The translations under genes and the position numbers were made by a program. The notes under the pieces are model-generated. The model made no database searches. It had not been told where the DNA came from and saw only the letters and a program-made list of their open reading frames with translations. This document shows, in pieces, positions 1 to 9,166 of a stretch of 64,000 nt of DNA (position 1 is the stretch's first letter; each line of letters starts with the position of its first letter). This DNA is from Campylobacter concisus. Its GTDB lineage: Bacteria; Campylobacterota; Campylobacteria; Campylobacterales; Campylobacteraceae. Where the stretch lies: assembly GCF_015230015.1 (NCBI RefSeq), contig NZ_JAAKZC010000006.1:61682-125681 (forward strand), written 5' to 3'.

Positions 1-581
1 ATGATCTTGCGAGGCAAAGAGTGAGCTGAAAAGATGAGGCTAACATCGCTTATATCGGTATCTTTTATCGCTTCACGGATGTGAGAGATAATGATCTTAT
101 TGTAAGCGTCATCATCATAAAATGGCTCACAAAGTGAAATTTTAGCTTTTAGTTTAAGCTCCTCTTTTGCCTTTTTAAAATCAGCTAAGCTCGAGGTTAT
201 CGTAGTTTGTGAGTGATGAGGATAGAGTGGCAAAAGAACTATCTCATCAAATTTTTCATACTTTTTAAGCACATCTTTTACAAATGGCGAAGTGTAGTTC
301 ATCGCAAAATCAACTGCGTCAAATTCGCTTTTAAGGCTTGAAATTTTCTCACAAAGCCTAGCAGTAAGCTCGCAAAGTGGCGACTTTCCGCCTATTTGCT
401 CGTAGTTATGCTTCGCAGTTTTTAGCCTGCCTTTTGTGATCATGAAAGCTACAAATTTTCTTAAAAATTTATTTTTTATACCCAAAATATATGGGTCATT
501 AAACATATTTGTTAAGAAAATTTCGACATCATCTAGGCTGTTTGCACCGCCCATATTTAAAAGCAAAAGAGCTTTTTTCAT
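1..581 (-). CDS. hemH: Ferrochelatase, N-terminal part (runs off the window)
   Basis: Ferrochelatase inserts ferrous iron into protoporphyrin IX, the last step of protoheme synthesis. Only about the first 193 residues are in the window; the rest lies before position 1. Reading the minus strand from 581 gives a start MKKALLLLNMGGAN, then a stretch with PFVKDVLKKYEKFDEIVLLP followed by LYPHHSQTT, the family's conserved P-L-Y-P-x-x-S pattern. The ATG overlaps the stop codon of the upstream oxidoreductase gene (TGATG), so the two are translationally coupled. C. jejuni has the same gene pair next to alaS. Identity is firm; nothing can be said about the missing C-terminus with its metal ligands. 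Confidence 0.88.
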   Translation of the reverse strand, partial: MKKALLLLNMGGANSLDDVEIFLTNMFNDPYILGIKNKFLRKFVAFMITKGRLKTAKHNYEQIGGKSPLCELTARLCEKISSLKSEFDAVDFAMNYTSPFVKDVLKKYEKFDEIVLLPLYPHHSQTTITSSLADFKKAKEELKLKAKISLCEPFYDDDAYNKIIISHIREAIKDTDISDVSLIFSAHSLPRKI

Positions 582-1456
582 CAAAATAGTTCTCTTATTT
601 TTATCGCGTCATCGATGTTTGAAAGTTCGCCACTCTCGCCACTTTGGCAAAGATCGTAAAAAGCCTCGTATTGCGCTTTTAGCTCGCTATTATTTGTATC
701 TATCTTTAAATTCATCTGTCCATTTTCGCTCACTTGATGAAGCTTGTGATCGATGAGATCGCCAAAATAGACGCCATTTTTTGCATTTACCTCTATCTTA
801 AAGCGCTCTAATGAGCCACAAAATGAGTCGGTGATATGCACTAGAATTTGATTTTTACTTTTAAAGCTTATCGCCGCGTTATCGGCACTTTTGGCATTTG
901 TCTTGTTTGTTTGAGTGTAGTAAAAGTCGCTGACTTCAGAATTTATGATATTTTTTGCTAGGTCGATGTCAGAAACTGAGAGCTCATTTATGATATTTCC
1001 GTCGCAAAGTGGCTTAAAATGAGCGATAGAAATGCTATAAATTTCCTCTTCTTTTAAAAGTGCTTTTTTAAGTGACAAGATAGTTGGATTAAAACGCTCT
1101 GAAATGCCCGTGCAAACCCTAGTTTTGTTTGTTTTAGCGGCATATTTTATCTCTTTTAGATCTGCGATACTTTTAAAAACTGGGCGTGAAATGAGGATAT
1201 TTTGGCAATATTTTGCACACTGGCAAAATGCCTCCACCATCTCCTCTCTTGGCGAGCAAAGCACGACTGCTTGAGGCTGGGCAACCTCTATAAATTCTTT
1301 AAAATCAGTATAAAAATCAGCTCTGCAAAACTCATCAACATTGTCTTTGTCAAAAATGCCACAAATTTCAAACTCGTTTGAGCGTCTAAGCTCTAAATAA
1401 TATTTTTTACCTGTGCTGCAATAGCCGATAATGCCGATTTTTAGCTTCACATTCAC
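581..1456 (-). CDS. Gfo/Idh/MocA-family oxidoreductase
   Basis: A 291-residue NAD(P)-dependent oxidoreductase-like protein. The N-terminus shows a Rossmann start (KIGIIGYCSTGKKY, residues 6-19), with acidic FDKDN after the second strand. A later EKR-type lysine is not clear: the region near ISRPVFKS and ISERFNP is the likely substrate part. Its substrate cannot be read from sequence; related genes in Campylobacter sit beside sugar aminotransferases. It is co-transcribed with hemH and diverges from alaS across 164 bp that must hold both promoters. Family assignment is reasonable, function unknown. Confidence 0.7.
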   Translation of the reverse strand: MNVKLKIGIIGYCSTGKKYYLELRRSNEFEICGIFDKDNVDEFCRADFYTDFKEFIEVAQPQAVVLCSPREEMVEAFCQCAKYCQNILISRPVFKSIADLKEIKYAAKTNKTRVCTGISERFNPTILSLKKALLKEEEIYSISIAHFKPLCDGNIINELSVSDIDLAKNIINSEVSDFYYTQTNKTNAKSADNAAISFKSKNQILVHITDSFCGSLERFKIEVNAKNGVYFGDLIDHKLHQVSENGQMNLKIDTNNSELKAQYEAFYDLCQSGESGELSNIDDAIKIRELF

Positions 1457-1620
1457 CCTTTAAAACTTTAGAAATTTTTAATTATTTTATTTACAAATCG
1501 CTTTTAAATAGATAAAACAAGAGATAGTTTTCAAAATATCACTATTTTTTCTCTTTTTAGAATTTCGCAAACGAATTTTGGCTAAAATCAAGCAAAATTT
1601 TAAAACTAACGAGGATAAAA

Positions 1621-4179
1621 ATGCAAAATTTAGATATAAGAAAGGCATATCTTGATTTTTTTAAATCAAAAGGTCACGAAGTAGTAGCTTCTGCACCACT
1701 CGTGCCAAACGATGCAACACTACTTTTCACAAATGCTGGCATGGTGCCATTTAAGAGCATTTTCACAGGCGAAGTGCCACGCCCAACACCACCTATCCGC
1801 ACTAGCTGTCAGACCTGCATAAGAGCTGGAGGCAAGCACAACGACCTTGATAACGTCGGCTACACAGCGCGCCACCACACATTTTTTGAGATGCTTGGCA
1901 ACTTTAGCTTTGGCGAATACTTCAAAAAAGAGGCGATCTCTTACGCTTGGGAATTTGTCACAGAGGTGCTAAAACTACCAAAAGATAAGCTTTATGTGAC
2001 CGTTCATGAAAGCGACGATGAGGCGTTTGAAATTTGGAGCACTCACATCGCAAAAGAGAGAATTTACCGCTTTGGCGACCATGATAACTTCTGGCAAATG
2101 GGCGATACTGGACCATGCGGCCCTTGCAGTGAAATTTTTTACGATCAAGGGGCTGAACACTTTAACACACCTGAAGACTACATGGGCGGCGATGGCGATA
2201 GATTTTTAGAGATCTGGAACCTTGTTTTCATGCAGTATGAAAGAAGCGCGGACGGCAAACTAAGCCCACTACCAAAGCCAAGCATCGATACTGGCATGGG
2301 ACTTGAGCGTGTTACTGCTATCTTGCAAGGTAAATTTAGCAACTACGACAGCACACTTTTTATGCCGCTCATCAACGAAGTGGCAAAGCTTTGCGGCAAG
2401 CCATACGTCTATGAAAGTGGCGCTAGCTACCGCGTCATAAGCGACCACATCCGCTCAGTCACATTCTTACTAGCTCAAGGCACGACATTTGACAAAGAAG
2501 GTCGTGGTTACGTGCTTCGCCGTATCTTACGCCGTGCGATCCGCCATGGATACTTGCTAGGCATAAAAGAGCCATTTATGTATAAGCTTGTCGATAAAGT
2601 TTGCGAGCTTATGGGCGGACACTACACCTATCTAAACGATAAAAAAGCGGCTGTAAAAGAGCAGATCAAACTTGAAGAAGAGAGATTTTTAGCGACTATC
2701 GCAAGCGGACTTGAGCTATTTGAGAGTGAGCTTAAAAATACAAAAGAAATTTTTAGCGGAGAGGCTGCGTTTAAACTCTATGACACATTTGGCTTTCCAC
2801 TTGATCTAACGGCTGATATGCTTAGAGAAAAGGGCTTAAAGGTCGATGAGGCAAGGTTTGATGAGCTTATGAGCGAGCAAAAAGCACGTGCAAAAGCTGC
2901 TTGGAAAGGCAGTGGCGACAAGAGTGCGAAGGGTGACTTTAAAGAGCTACTTGAGAAATTTGGCGAGAATAAATTTATAGGCTACGAAGAGCTTAAGAGT
3001 AAAAGTAAAATTCTAGCCCTACTTGATGAAGAATTTAAAAATATAGATAGCCTGGATGCTGGCAAAGAGGGCTGGGTGATGTTTGATGTCACTCCATTTT
3101 ACGCTCAAAGTGGCGGTCAGTGCGGCGATAGCGGTAAGATAGCAGGCAAAGCAAATGTGCTTGATACGCAAAAATTCCATGGACTAAATTTATCTTTAGT
3201 AAAAACTAGTGCGGCGCTAAAAGTTGGCGACGAAGTTGAGCTTGAAGTGGGTAGCGACAGAGCAGAGACTGCGCGACATCACAGTGCTACACACTTGCTT
3301 CATGCAGCCCTTAGAAGCGTGCTTGGCACACACATCGCTCAAGCTGGCTCAAACGTCGAGGCAGACAGGCTAAGGTTTGACTTCTCTCATCCAAAGGCGC
3401 TTACTAGTGAAGAAATTTCAAAGGTCGAAAACCTTGTAAATGAGTGGATATTAGACGGTGCAAATGCAAAAACGCAGGTTATGGAGCTTGAAGAGGCTAA
3501 AAAAAGCGGAGCGATCGCACTATTTAATGAAAAATATGCCGACAAAGTAAGAGTTGTGAGCTTTGGCGATGTCAGTAAAGAGCTTTGCGGTGGCACACAC
3601 GTGAAAAATATAGATGAGATCGGATCGTTTTTCATCACAAAAGAGAGTGGCGTAAGTGCTGGCGTTAGGCGTATAGAGGCTGTTTGCTCAAGGGCTGCGC
3701 TAAATTTAGCAAGGTCATTTAGAGCTGAGCTTGAAGAGCTAAAAGATGAGCTAAAGAGCACAGAGCCACTAAATGCTGTTAAAAAGCTAAAAGGCGAGAT
3801 AAAAGGCTTAAAAGATAAGCTAAAAAACGCTAAAAGCTCTGAGGAGCTAGCCTTTATCAATGTAAAAGATACCAAGCTTTGTGTGGCACACATCGATGGT
3901 GGCGACATAAAAACTTTGATAGATGAGTTTAAAAATGGGCATGAAAAGGCTGCTATTTTACTGATCCAAACAGATGAAGAGGGTAAAATTTCTCTTGCAG
4001 CTGGCGTGAAAAATGCTCCACTAAAAGCAGGTGCGTGGGTTAAATTTGCAGCGCAAATTCTAGGCGGCAATGGCGGCGGCAAAGACGACTTTGCAACAGC
4101 TGGCGGCAAAAACGCTCTAGCCATCGAAGACGCCGTAAAAAGCTCACTTGAGTATGCAAGGCAAGCTTTAGAAAAATGA
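1621..4179 (+). CDS. alaS: Alanine--tRNA ligase
   Basis: Charges tRNA-Ala with alanine in the cytoplasm. The 852 residues are a normal length for a full AlaS. Visible parts are the class II catalytic core ([16 protein letters not shown] near 60; [16 protein letters not shown] near 160; [13 protein letters not shown] near 225), the editing domain with the zinc-binding HHSATHLLH (about 554) and CGGTH (about 656), a coiled linker, and the C-Ala domain ending with [12 protein letters not shown]. The ATG follows GAGGATAAAA and a TAAAAT -10-like box at 1583-1588. Its stop overlaps the next gene by four bases (ATGA), and four genes appear to run on as one operon through pbpA. Confidence 0.97.
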   Translation: MQNLDIRKAYLDFFKSKGHEVVASAPLVPNDATLLFTNAGMVPFKSIFTGEVPRPTPPIRTSCQTCIRAGGKHNDLDNVGYTARHHTFFEMLGNFSFGEYFKKEAISYAWEFVTEVLKLPKDKLYVTVHESDDEAFEIWSTHIAKERIYRFGDHDNFWQMGDTGPCGPCSEIFYDQGAEHFNTPEDYMGGDGDRFLEIWNLVFMQYERSADGKLSPLPKPSIDTGMGLERVTAILQGKFSNYDSTLFMPLINEVAKLCGKPYVYESGASYRVISDHIRSVTFLLAQGTTFDKEGRGYVLRRILRRAIRHGYLLGIKEPFMYKLVDKVCELMGGHYTYLNDKKAAVKEQIKLEEERFLATIASGLELFESELKNTKEIFSGEAAFKLYDTFGFPLDLTADMLREKGLKVDEARFDELMSEQKARAKAAWKGSGDKSAKGDFKELLEKFGENKFIGYEELKSKSKILALLDEEFKNIDSLDAGKEGWVMFDVTPFYAQSGGQCGDSGKIAGKANVLDTQKFHGLNLSLVKTSAALKVGDEVELEVGSDRAETARHHSATHLLHAALRSVLGTHIAQAGSNVEADRLRFDFSHPKALTSEEISKVENLVNEWILDGANAKTQVMELEEAKKSGAIALFNEKYADKVRVVSFGDVSKELCGGTHVKNIDEIGSFFITKESGVSAGVRRIEAVCSRAALNLARSFRAELEELKDELKSTEPLNAVKKLKGEIKGLKDKLKNAKSSEELAFINVKDTKLCVAHIDGGDIKTLIDEFKNGHEKAAILLIQTDEEGKISLAAGVKNAPLKAGAWVKFAAQILGGNGGGKDDFATAGGKNALAIEDAVKSSLEYARQALEK

Positions 4180-4676
4180 TTCATCAAGAGATCGCTTTTT
4201 TTAAATTTGATCAACTAATCATCTTCTTGCACATTAGTTTCGTAGCTCTTTTTATAGGGCTACAAGCTGGTTTGGTGCTTACTGGAAGCTATTTTATAAA
4301 AAATAAATTTGAAGATAAAGAGCGCTATCACATCTTGCTTCACATCATAAGACGCTTTGGACTAGCCATCTTTGCACTAGCTCTTGGCATCGCACTAACT
4401 AGCCTGATAATTGTCTTTTACTTTGATGATGGCAAAATGCAAAATCCGATGGCAAGTGCGATAGCAGCGACTAAATGGGCGATAGAGCTATTTTTACTCT
4501 TAAATTTAAGCTACATCTTTTATAGATACAAAAAGGCTTTAAAAACTCTAAGATCACACGAGATGATCGAGCTAAACGAGAGCCTAATCGTCATCATCTA
4601 CTACTTCACGCCACTAAATTTACTAGCCTCGCTTGCGGCTGTCTATCTTGGCGTGAGCTATAGGGGCTTTTTATGA
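4176..4676 (+). CDS. Four-helix inner-membrane protein, unknown
   Basis: A 166-residue protein with about four hydrophobic helices (roughly residues 12-38, 58-82, 96-116 and 140-160). An early histidine lies in the first helix ([12 protein letters not shown]). The topology and helix-1 histidine recall CopD/DUF2269-type proteins, but the match is loose and I do not assign a function. The start overlaps the alaS stop (ATGA), and its own stop overlaps the maf start. It is therefore coupled on both sides within the alaS-pbpA operon. Confidence 0.75.
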   Translation: MIHQEIAFFKFDQLIIFLHISFVALFIGLQAGLVLTGSYFIKNKFEDKERYHILLHIIRRFGLAIFALALGIALTSLIIVFYFDDGKMQNPMASAIAATKWAIELFLLLNLSYIFYRYKKALKTLRSHEMIELNESLIVIIYYFTPLNLLASLAAVYLGVSYRGFL

Positions 4677-5215
4677 TCACTCTTGCTTCTAGCTCGCCAA
4701 CAAGGGCAAATTTACTAAAAAATGCTGGGATAGAATTTAAACAAATTTCTTGCAGCTTTGATGAGAGCATGGTAGCAAAGAGTCTAAAACCAGAAATTTA
4801 CGTCCAAAACGTCGTAAAAACTAAAAAAGAGCAGTTTTTAAAGGCAAATGGCAAGCTTACAAATTTACTCTTTGCAGATAGCTGCGTGGCTTGCGGGGGT
4901 AAAATTTTAGGCAAAGCAAAGGATGAAAACGAAGCACTTGCTATGCTAAATTTACAAAGTGGCAATGAGTGTAGCGTCTATACGGCGATGATATTTTTAG
5001 GCGAATTTGAGCTTATAAATGTGAGCAAGACTACATATAAATTTGATAAATTTAGCGAGCAAGAGCTAAAAAGCTACCTAGAAAGTGGCGAGTGGCGAGG
5101 TAAAGCTGGAGCCATGACGATAGAAAATTTTAATAAAAAATACATCACCTCCCAGCACGGCGAGACAAGCACGGCAATGGGGCTAAATTTAAAAATATTA
5201 AAGGCATTTTTATGA
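4673..5215 (+). CDS. maf: Maf family nucleotide pyrophosphatase
   Basis: Maf proteins hydrolyse non-canonical or regular nucleoside triphosphates to monophosphates, and have been linked to septum control. The 180-residue protein begins [19 protein letters not shown], the family's S-x-S-P-R-R-like start. Here the usual first Arg of the RR pair is Thr (SPTRANLL). Later come the acidic residues of LFADSCVACGGKILGKAKD, a variation on the T-x-V-x-x-D-G-x-I-L-x-K pattern, and GEWRGKAGAMTIEN. Both ends overlap neighbours by four bases. The same gene sits between alaS and pbpA in C. jejuni. Confidence 0.9.
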   Translation: MITLASSSPTRANLLKNAGIEFKQISCSFDESMVAKSLKPEIYVQNVVKTKKEQFLKANGKLTNLLFADSCVACGGKILGKAKDENEALAMLNLQSGNECSVYTAMIFLGEFELINVSKTTYKFDKFSEQELKSYLESGEWRGKAGAMTIENFNKKYITSQHGETSTAMGLNLKILKAFL

Positions 5216-7140
5216 AATACATCTTGGCATTTATCTTTGTAGTTGCCATCGCACTTGGTGGAGCGTTTTTATACTTTTATTCGCAGGTGAGATTTGACGC
5301 TTACACCATCATCGACTACAAGCCAAAGCTTGCGACACAAATTTTTGATAGAAACAACGAGCTTATCGCAAATATCTTTGAAGAAAATAGAATTTATGTA
5401 AAATATAACGACATCCCGCCACGTGTCATCGAAGCACTCGTGGCTATCGAGGATACGAGCTACTTTGAGCATGGTGGTATCAACGTAGAAGCCATGGCAA
5501 GAGCGGCGATAAAGGATATCAAAGCTAGAAAGCTAGTCGAGGGCGCATCCACGCTAACTCAGCAGCTCATAAAAAACCTAGCCCTAAGCCGCGAGAAGAA
5601 ATTTACAAGAAAGATAAAAGAGGTTGTGCTTGCTATGAAGCTTGAAAGCGAGCTTAGCAAAGAGGACATCATCGAAAGATACCTAAATCACGTATATTTC
5701 GGCCACGGCTACTACGGCATAAAAACGGCTGCAGAGGGGTACTTTAGAAAAGAGCTAAATGAGCTAAGCATAAAAGAGATAGCGATGCTAGTTGGCATGC
5801 CAAAAGCGCCAAGCACCTATGATCCTACAAAGCACCTTGACCTCTCACTTAGCCGTGCAAACAGGGTCCTTGAGAGGATGTATAGCATCGGCTGGATAAA
5901 CGAAGACGAGTACCGAAAGGGCGTGCTTGAAGAGCCAGCAGTCTTTGACGATACGCTCACACGCAATAAAGCTCCTTACGTGGTCGATGAGATCATAAAA
6001 GAGGCTTCAAAGAAATTTGACGATATAAAAACTGGCGGTTACAAGATACAAAGCACAGTCGATCTAAACGTGCAAAAGATCGCTCAGGATGCCCTAGTCT
6101 ATGGCTACAATGAAATTTTAAAAAGAGATAAAAAGGCAAATCCAGAGATGCTAAATGGCGCTATCGTCGTCACTCATCCACAAAGCGGACAAATTTTAGC
6201 ACTCATCGGAGGTATCGACTACGCAAAAAGTAGCTACAACAGAGCGACACAAAGCAAGCGCCAGCCAGGATCAAGCCTTAAGCCATTTATCTATCAAATA
6301 GCCCTTGATAGCGGCTACTCAGTCGTCTCTCAAGTAGCTGATATCGCTAGGACGTTTGACATGGGCAATGGCAAAGAATGGACGCCAAAAAACTATAGCG
6401 GCGACTTTCAAGGCTACATCACGATAAAATCAGCCTTAACCCAGTCTCGCAACCTCGCAACCATAAATTTACTAAACGATCTTGGTCTTAGCTCAGTTCG
6501 CAAACAGCTTACAGATATGGGCTTTAACGACATCCCTGAAAATTTATCAATCGCACTTGGTAGCTTTGGAATTTCGCCACTTGACTTTGCGAAATTTTAC
6601 TCGATGTTTCCAAACGATGGCGAAGTGGTCGAGCCTACGCTCATTAAGCATATAGAAAATAGCTTTGGCGCGTCGATGGACTATGAGCCTCAAAAGAAGC
6701 AGGTGCTAAAACCTGAGCAGGCATTTTTGATGACTACCTTGCTTCAAAACGCCGTAAACAACGGCACTGGGCGCAACGCAAAGGTAAATGGCATCCAGAT
6801 CGCTGGCAAAACTGGCACATCAAACAACAGCATCGATGCTTGGTTTTGCGGCTACTCGCCTGATATCGAGGCCATCATCTGGTACGGAAACGACGATAAC
6901 AGCCCTATGAAAAAAGTCGAGGGCGGCAGCAGGACAGCTGCACCGGTCTTTAAGAAATTTATGGAGGGCTACATCAAGCTCTACCCTACTCTAAGGCGTG
7001 CGTTTGAGCAGCCTGATGGCGTCTATAAAGGATACTACAACGGCGCTGATGAGTACTACACAAACGACTCGCCGTTACCGCAAAATACGCCAACAAATGA
7101 TATCATTCAAGATCAAGAAAACGATGGATTATTATTTTAG
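5212..7140 (+). CDS. pbpA: Penicillin-binding protein 1A (bifunctional)
   Basis: A class A PBP that polymerises glycan strands and cross-links peptides in the periplasm. It has one N-terminal membrane anchor (residues 4-22), then the GT51 glycosyltransferase domain with EDTSYFEHGGIN (about 80, catalytic Glu) and GASTLTQQLIKNL (about 110). The transpeptidase follows with the S-x-x-K box GSSLKPF (about 353), the second box QSRNLA (about 408) and KTGTS (about 532). At 642 residues it is a standard length. It closes the alaS operon; the ComEA-like gene follows after 8 bp. Confidence 0.95.
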   Translation: MKYILAFIFVVAIALGGAFLYFYSQVRFDAYTIIDYKPKLATQIFDRNNELIANIFEENRIYVKYNDIPPRVIEALVAIEDTSYFEHGGINVEAMARAAIKDIKARKLVEGASTLTQQLIKNLALSREKKFTRKIKEVVLAMKLESELSKEDIIERYLNHVYFGHGYYGIKTAAEGYFRKELNELSIKEIAMLVGMPKAPSTYDPTKHLDLSLSRANRVLERMYSIGWINEDEYRKGVLEEPAVFDDTLTRNKAPYVVDEIIKEASKKFDDIKTGGYKIQSTVDLNVQKIAQDALVYGYNEILKRDKKANPEMLNGAIVVTHPQSGQILALIGGIDYAKSSYNRATQSKRQPGSSLKPFIYQIALDSGYSVVSQVADIARTFDMGNGKEWTPKNYSGDFQGYITIKSALTQSRNLATINLLNDLGLSSVRKQLTDMGFNDIPENLSIALGSFGISPLDFAKFYSMFPNDGEVVEPTLIKHIENSFGASMDYEPQKKQVLKPEQAFLMTTLLQNAVNNGTGRNAKVNGIQIAGKTGTSNNSIDAWFCGYSPDIEAIIWYGNDDNSPMKKVEGGSRTAAPVFKKFMEGYIKLYPTLRRAFEQPDGVYKGYYNGADEYYTNDSPLPQNTPTNDIIQDQENDGLLF

Positions 7141-7148
7141 GAGATAAG

Positions 7149-7463
7149 ATGAAAAAATTAAAAATTTTACTTTGCCTAGCGCTTGCAAGCCTTGCATACG
7201 GCGCTGATCTAAACACAGCTAGTAAGAGCGAGCTAATGAGCCTTGGGCTAAACAAAAGCCAGGCACTAAATGTCATAAAGTATAGAAAAGCTCATAAATT
7301 TACAAGTGTCGAGGAGCTTGAGAAGGTTCAAGGCATCGGCTTTAACGACATGCAAAAGGTCAAAGAAAAGCTTAGTGTAAAAGATAGCCAAAAGACCAAA
7401 AAAGCTGAACCTAAAAAGAAAACAAAAAGTAAAAAGCTAAAAAGTAAGAAAAAGAAAAAATAG
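7149..7463 (+). CDS. ComEA-like helix-hairpin-helix protein
   Basis: A 104-residue secreted or periplasmic DNA-binding-type protein. A signal peptide (MKKLKILLCLALASLAYG, residues 1-18) is followed by one helix-hairpin-helix pair (DLNTASKSELMSLGL, then FTSVEELEKVQGIG), as in ComEA used for DNA uptake in natural transformation. The C-terminal 30 residues are almost all Lys with a few Ser, Thr and Pro, fitting non-specific DNA contact. An SD (GGAGATAAG) precedes the ATG. Family call is good; the link with transformation is by analogy. Confidence 0.85.
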   Translation: MKKLKILLCLALASLAYGADLNTASKSELMSLGLNKSQALNVIKYRKAHKFTSVEELEKVQGIGFNDMQKVKEKLSVKDSQKTKKAEPKKKTKSKKLKSKKKKK

Positions 7464-7477
7464 TTTTTCTCTTCTAA

Positions 7478-7606
7478 ATTTCTAGCCATTTACATTTTAG
7501 CTCTATCATTACGCCGCTGAAAGAATGTGGCTAGAAATGCTAAACATCGACAAAATAAGACATATAAGCTTTTTGTAATTTTTAATTTTATTTGTAGCTT
7601 ATATGT
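7478..7606 (+). repeat. Two perfect inverted repeats before eptC
   Basis: Two 11-bp perfect inverted repeats fill the gap between the ComEA-like gene and the transferase gene. The first has arms at 7478-7488 and 7528-7538 (ATTTCTAGCCA and its complement). The second has arms at 7560-7570 and 7596-7606 (ACATATAAGCT and its complement); its right arm contains the proposed ATG at 7603. The first could terminate the upstream operon. The second would hide the downstream start codon in RNA. Confidence 0.55.
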
Positions 7607-9125
7607 TTTTCATAAACTACATATTTTTATTCAAGGGCGTGTTTTTAGGATTTTTATCGGGCGACACTTTGTCTTTTTCTATACTGCTTTTTGCTCTACT
7701 TAGCATATTTTTTCTTTTGCTCTTTGCTGGAGTTTTTTGTATTTTGTTCGTACCATTTTTACTAAAACCTCTGGCTATTTTTCTTATCGTAATTAGTAGC
7801 ATCTCTGCTTACTTTATGCAAGCTTATGGTGTCATTATGGATAAAAGCATGCTATTAAACGTCTTGCACACTGATACAAGAGAGGCCTTTAGCTATTTTA
7901 ATGCTAGCTTAGCTCTTTGGCTTATTTTTGTAACCATCCTGCCTTGCATATATGTAGCGCTTGTAAAGATTAGCTATGGAAGTTTTAAAACTGCACTAAG
8001 ATCAAGGGTGAAAATAGCCCTTAGCACTTTGGCAAGTGCAGCTGTAATCTTTGCACTCATGTCTAAAATTTTTATACCATTTTTTAGAGAGCATAACGCC
8101 TCAACCATAAGCGTTTTACTCCCATACTATCCTATCTACTCTAGCATAAGATTAGCAAAGTCTTTGGCGCAAAAACCACTGCCTTTTACCTATGTAGCAG
8201 ATGACGCAAGGCTCACAAATGATAAAAAGAAAATTTTAATTTTGATAGTTGGCGAGACACAAAGGAGTAAAAACTACTCACTAAATGGCTACGCTAAAAA
8301 CGATACAAACAAATTTAGCAAGCAAAAAGATGTGGTAAGTTTTACAAATTTCTACTCATGTGGGACTGCGACAGAGACTAGTGTGCCTTGCCTATTTTCA
8401 GACTTAAAGCGAGAAAATTTTAGCAACCGCGAGGCTAAGGCTCGTGAAAATTTAGTTGATATCATCAATAAACTTGGCATAAAAACATACTTTTTTGGCA
8501 ACAATAGTGGCGGCTGCGAAAAAAGAGGAGCGGTGGTTTGCAACAACCTTGATCAAAACCACACTTCAGAGCACAAAGCAGTTGGCTTTGATGAAGTGAT
8601 ATTTGATGAGGCAAAAAAGGTCATAAAAGATGCAAACTCCACTACTTTTATTGTATTGCACCTACAAGGCTCACATGGTCCTATCTACTACAAAGACTAC
8701 CCAAGTAAATTTAAAAGAATTCACTCCAACTTGCGACACTGGCGAGCTAAACAAATACACCCCAGACGAGATAGCAAACACCTATGACAACACCATTTTA
8801 TACGAGGACTATCTGCAAAGCGAGCTGATAAACGCCCTTGAAGCAAAAAAAGATAAATTTGAAGTCGCTATGTTCTTTTTTTCAGATCATGGAGAGAGCC
8901 TGGGCGAAAATGGCATATATTTACACGGACTGCCTTACTCCATCGCTCCAGACAGCAAAACACATCCCAGCCATCATCTTTTCAAGCGATAGCGAGCTTT
9001 TAAAAAGGCTAAAAACTAGAAAAGACGAAAGTCTTTCGCATGATTTTGTCTTTAGCTCAGTTCTTGGATATTTTGGGGTGAAAACTAAGGCTTATGAGCC
9101 AGAATTTGATATTTTTAGGCAGTAA
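7603..9125 (+). pseudogene. eptC: Phosphoethanolamine transferase, broken by two frameshifts
   Basis: An intact version would add phosphoethanolamine to lipid A or flagellar rod in the periplasm. The first part (7603 to about 8712) shows about five membrane helices, then the alkaline-phosphatase-fold domain with IVGETQRSKNYSLNGY (nucleophile Thr) and the CGTATETSVPCLFS patch. The reading frame shifts at an A4 run (8713-8716), continues in the next frame with KFKEFTPTCDTGELNKYT, SDHGESLGENG and YLHGLPYSIAP, and shifts again at A4 (8957-8960) to finish with KHIPAIIFSSDS to 9125. Removing one A from each run restores a product of about 506 residues, the usual length. No clear SD precedes the ATG. 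It is either a true pseudogene or two sequencing errors. Confidence 0.82.
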
Positions 9126-9132
9126 ATTTAAA

Positions 9133-9160
9133 GCCAGCCTAGGCAAAGCCCGAAGCTGGC
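9133..9160 (-). terminator. Terminator between eptC and glyS
   Basis: GCCAGC (9133-9138) pairs with GCTGGC (9155-9160) between two converging genes. On the minus strand the hairpin is followed by TTTAAATTT, so it most likely ends glyS; AAATTT on both sides could lengthen the stem. Confidence 0.6.
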
Positions 9161-9166
9161 GCAAAT

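Noticed and set aside
3387..4214. A 275-codon open frame on the minus strand across the alaS 3' end
   Set aside because: It is an antisense shadow of a well-conserved gene: Ser/Phe/Leu-rich, low complexity, no SD and no family resemblance. Similar long antisense frames opposite rpoD, dnaK, fba and flaC were dismissed for the same reason.
8713..8960. Phase variation of eptC by homopolymer slippage
   Set aside because: The two runs are only four A long, too short for frequent slippage, and two independent shifts would be needed to switch the gene on.
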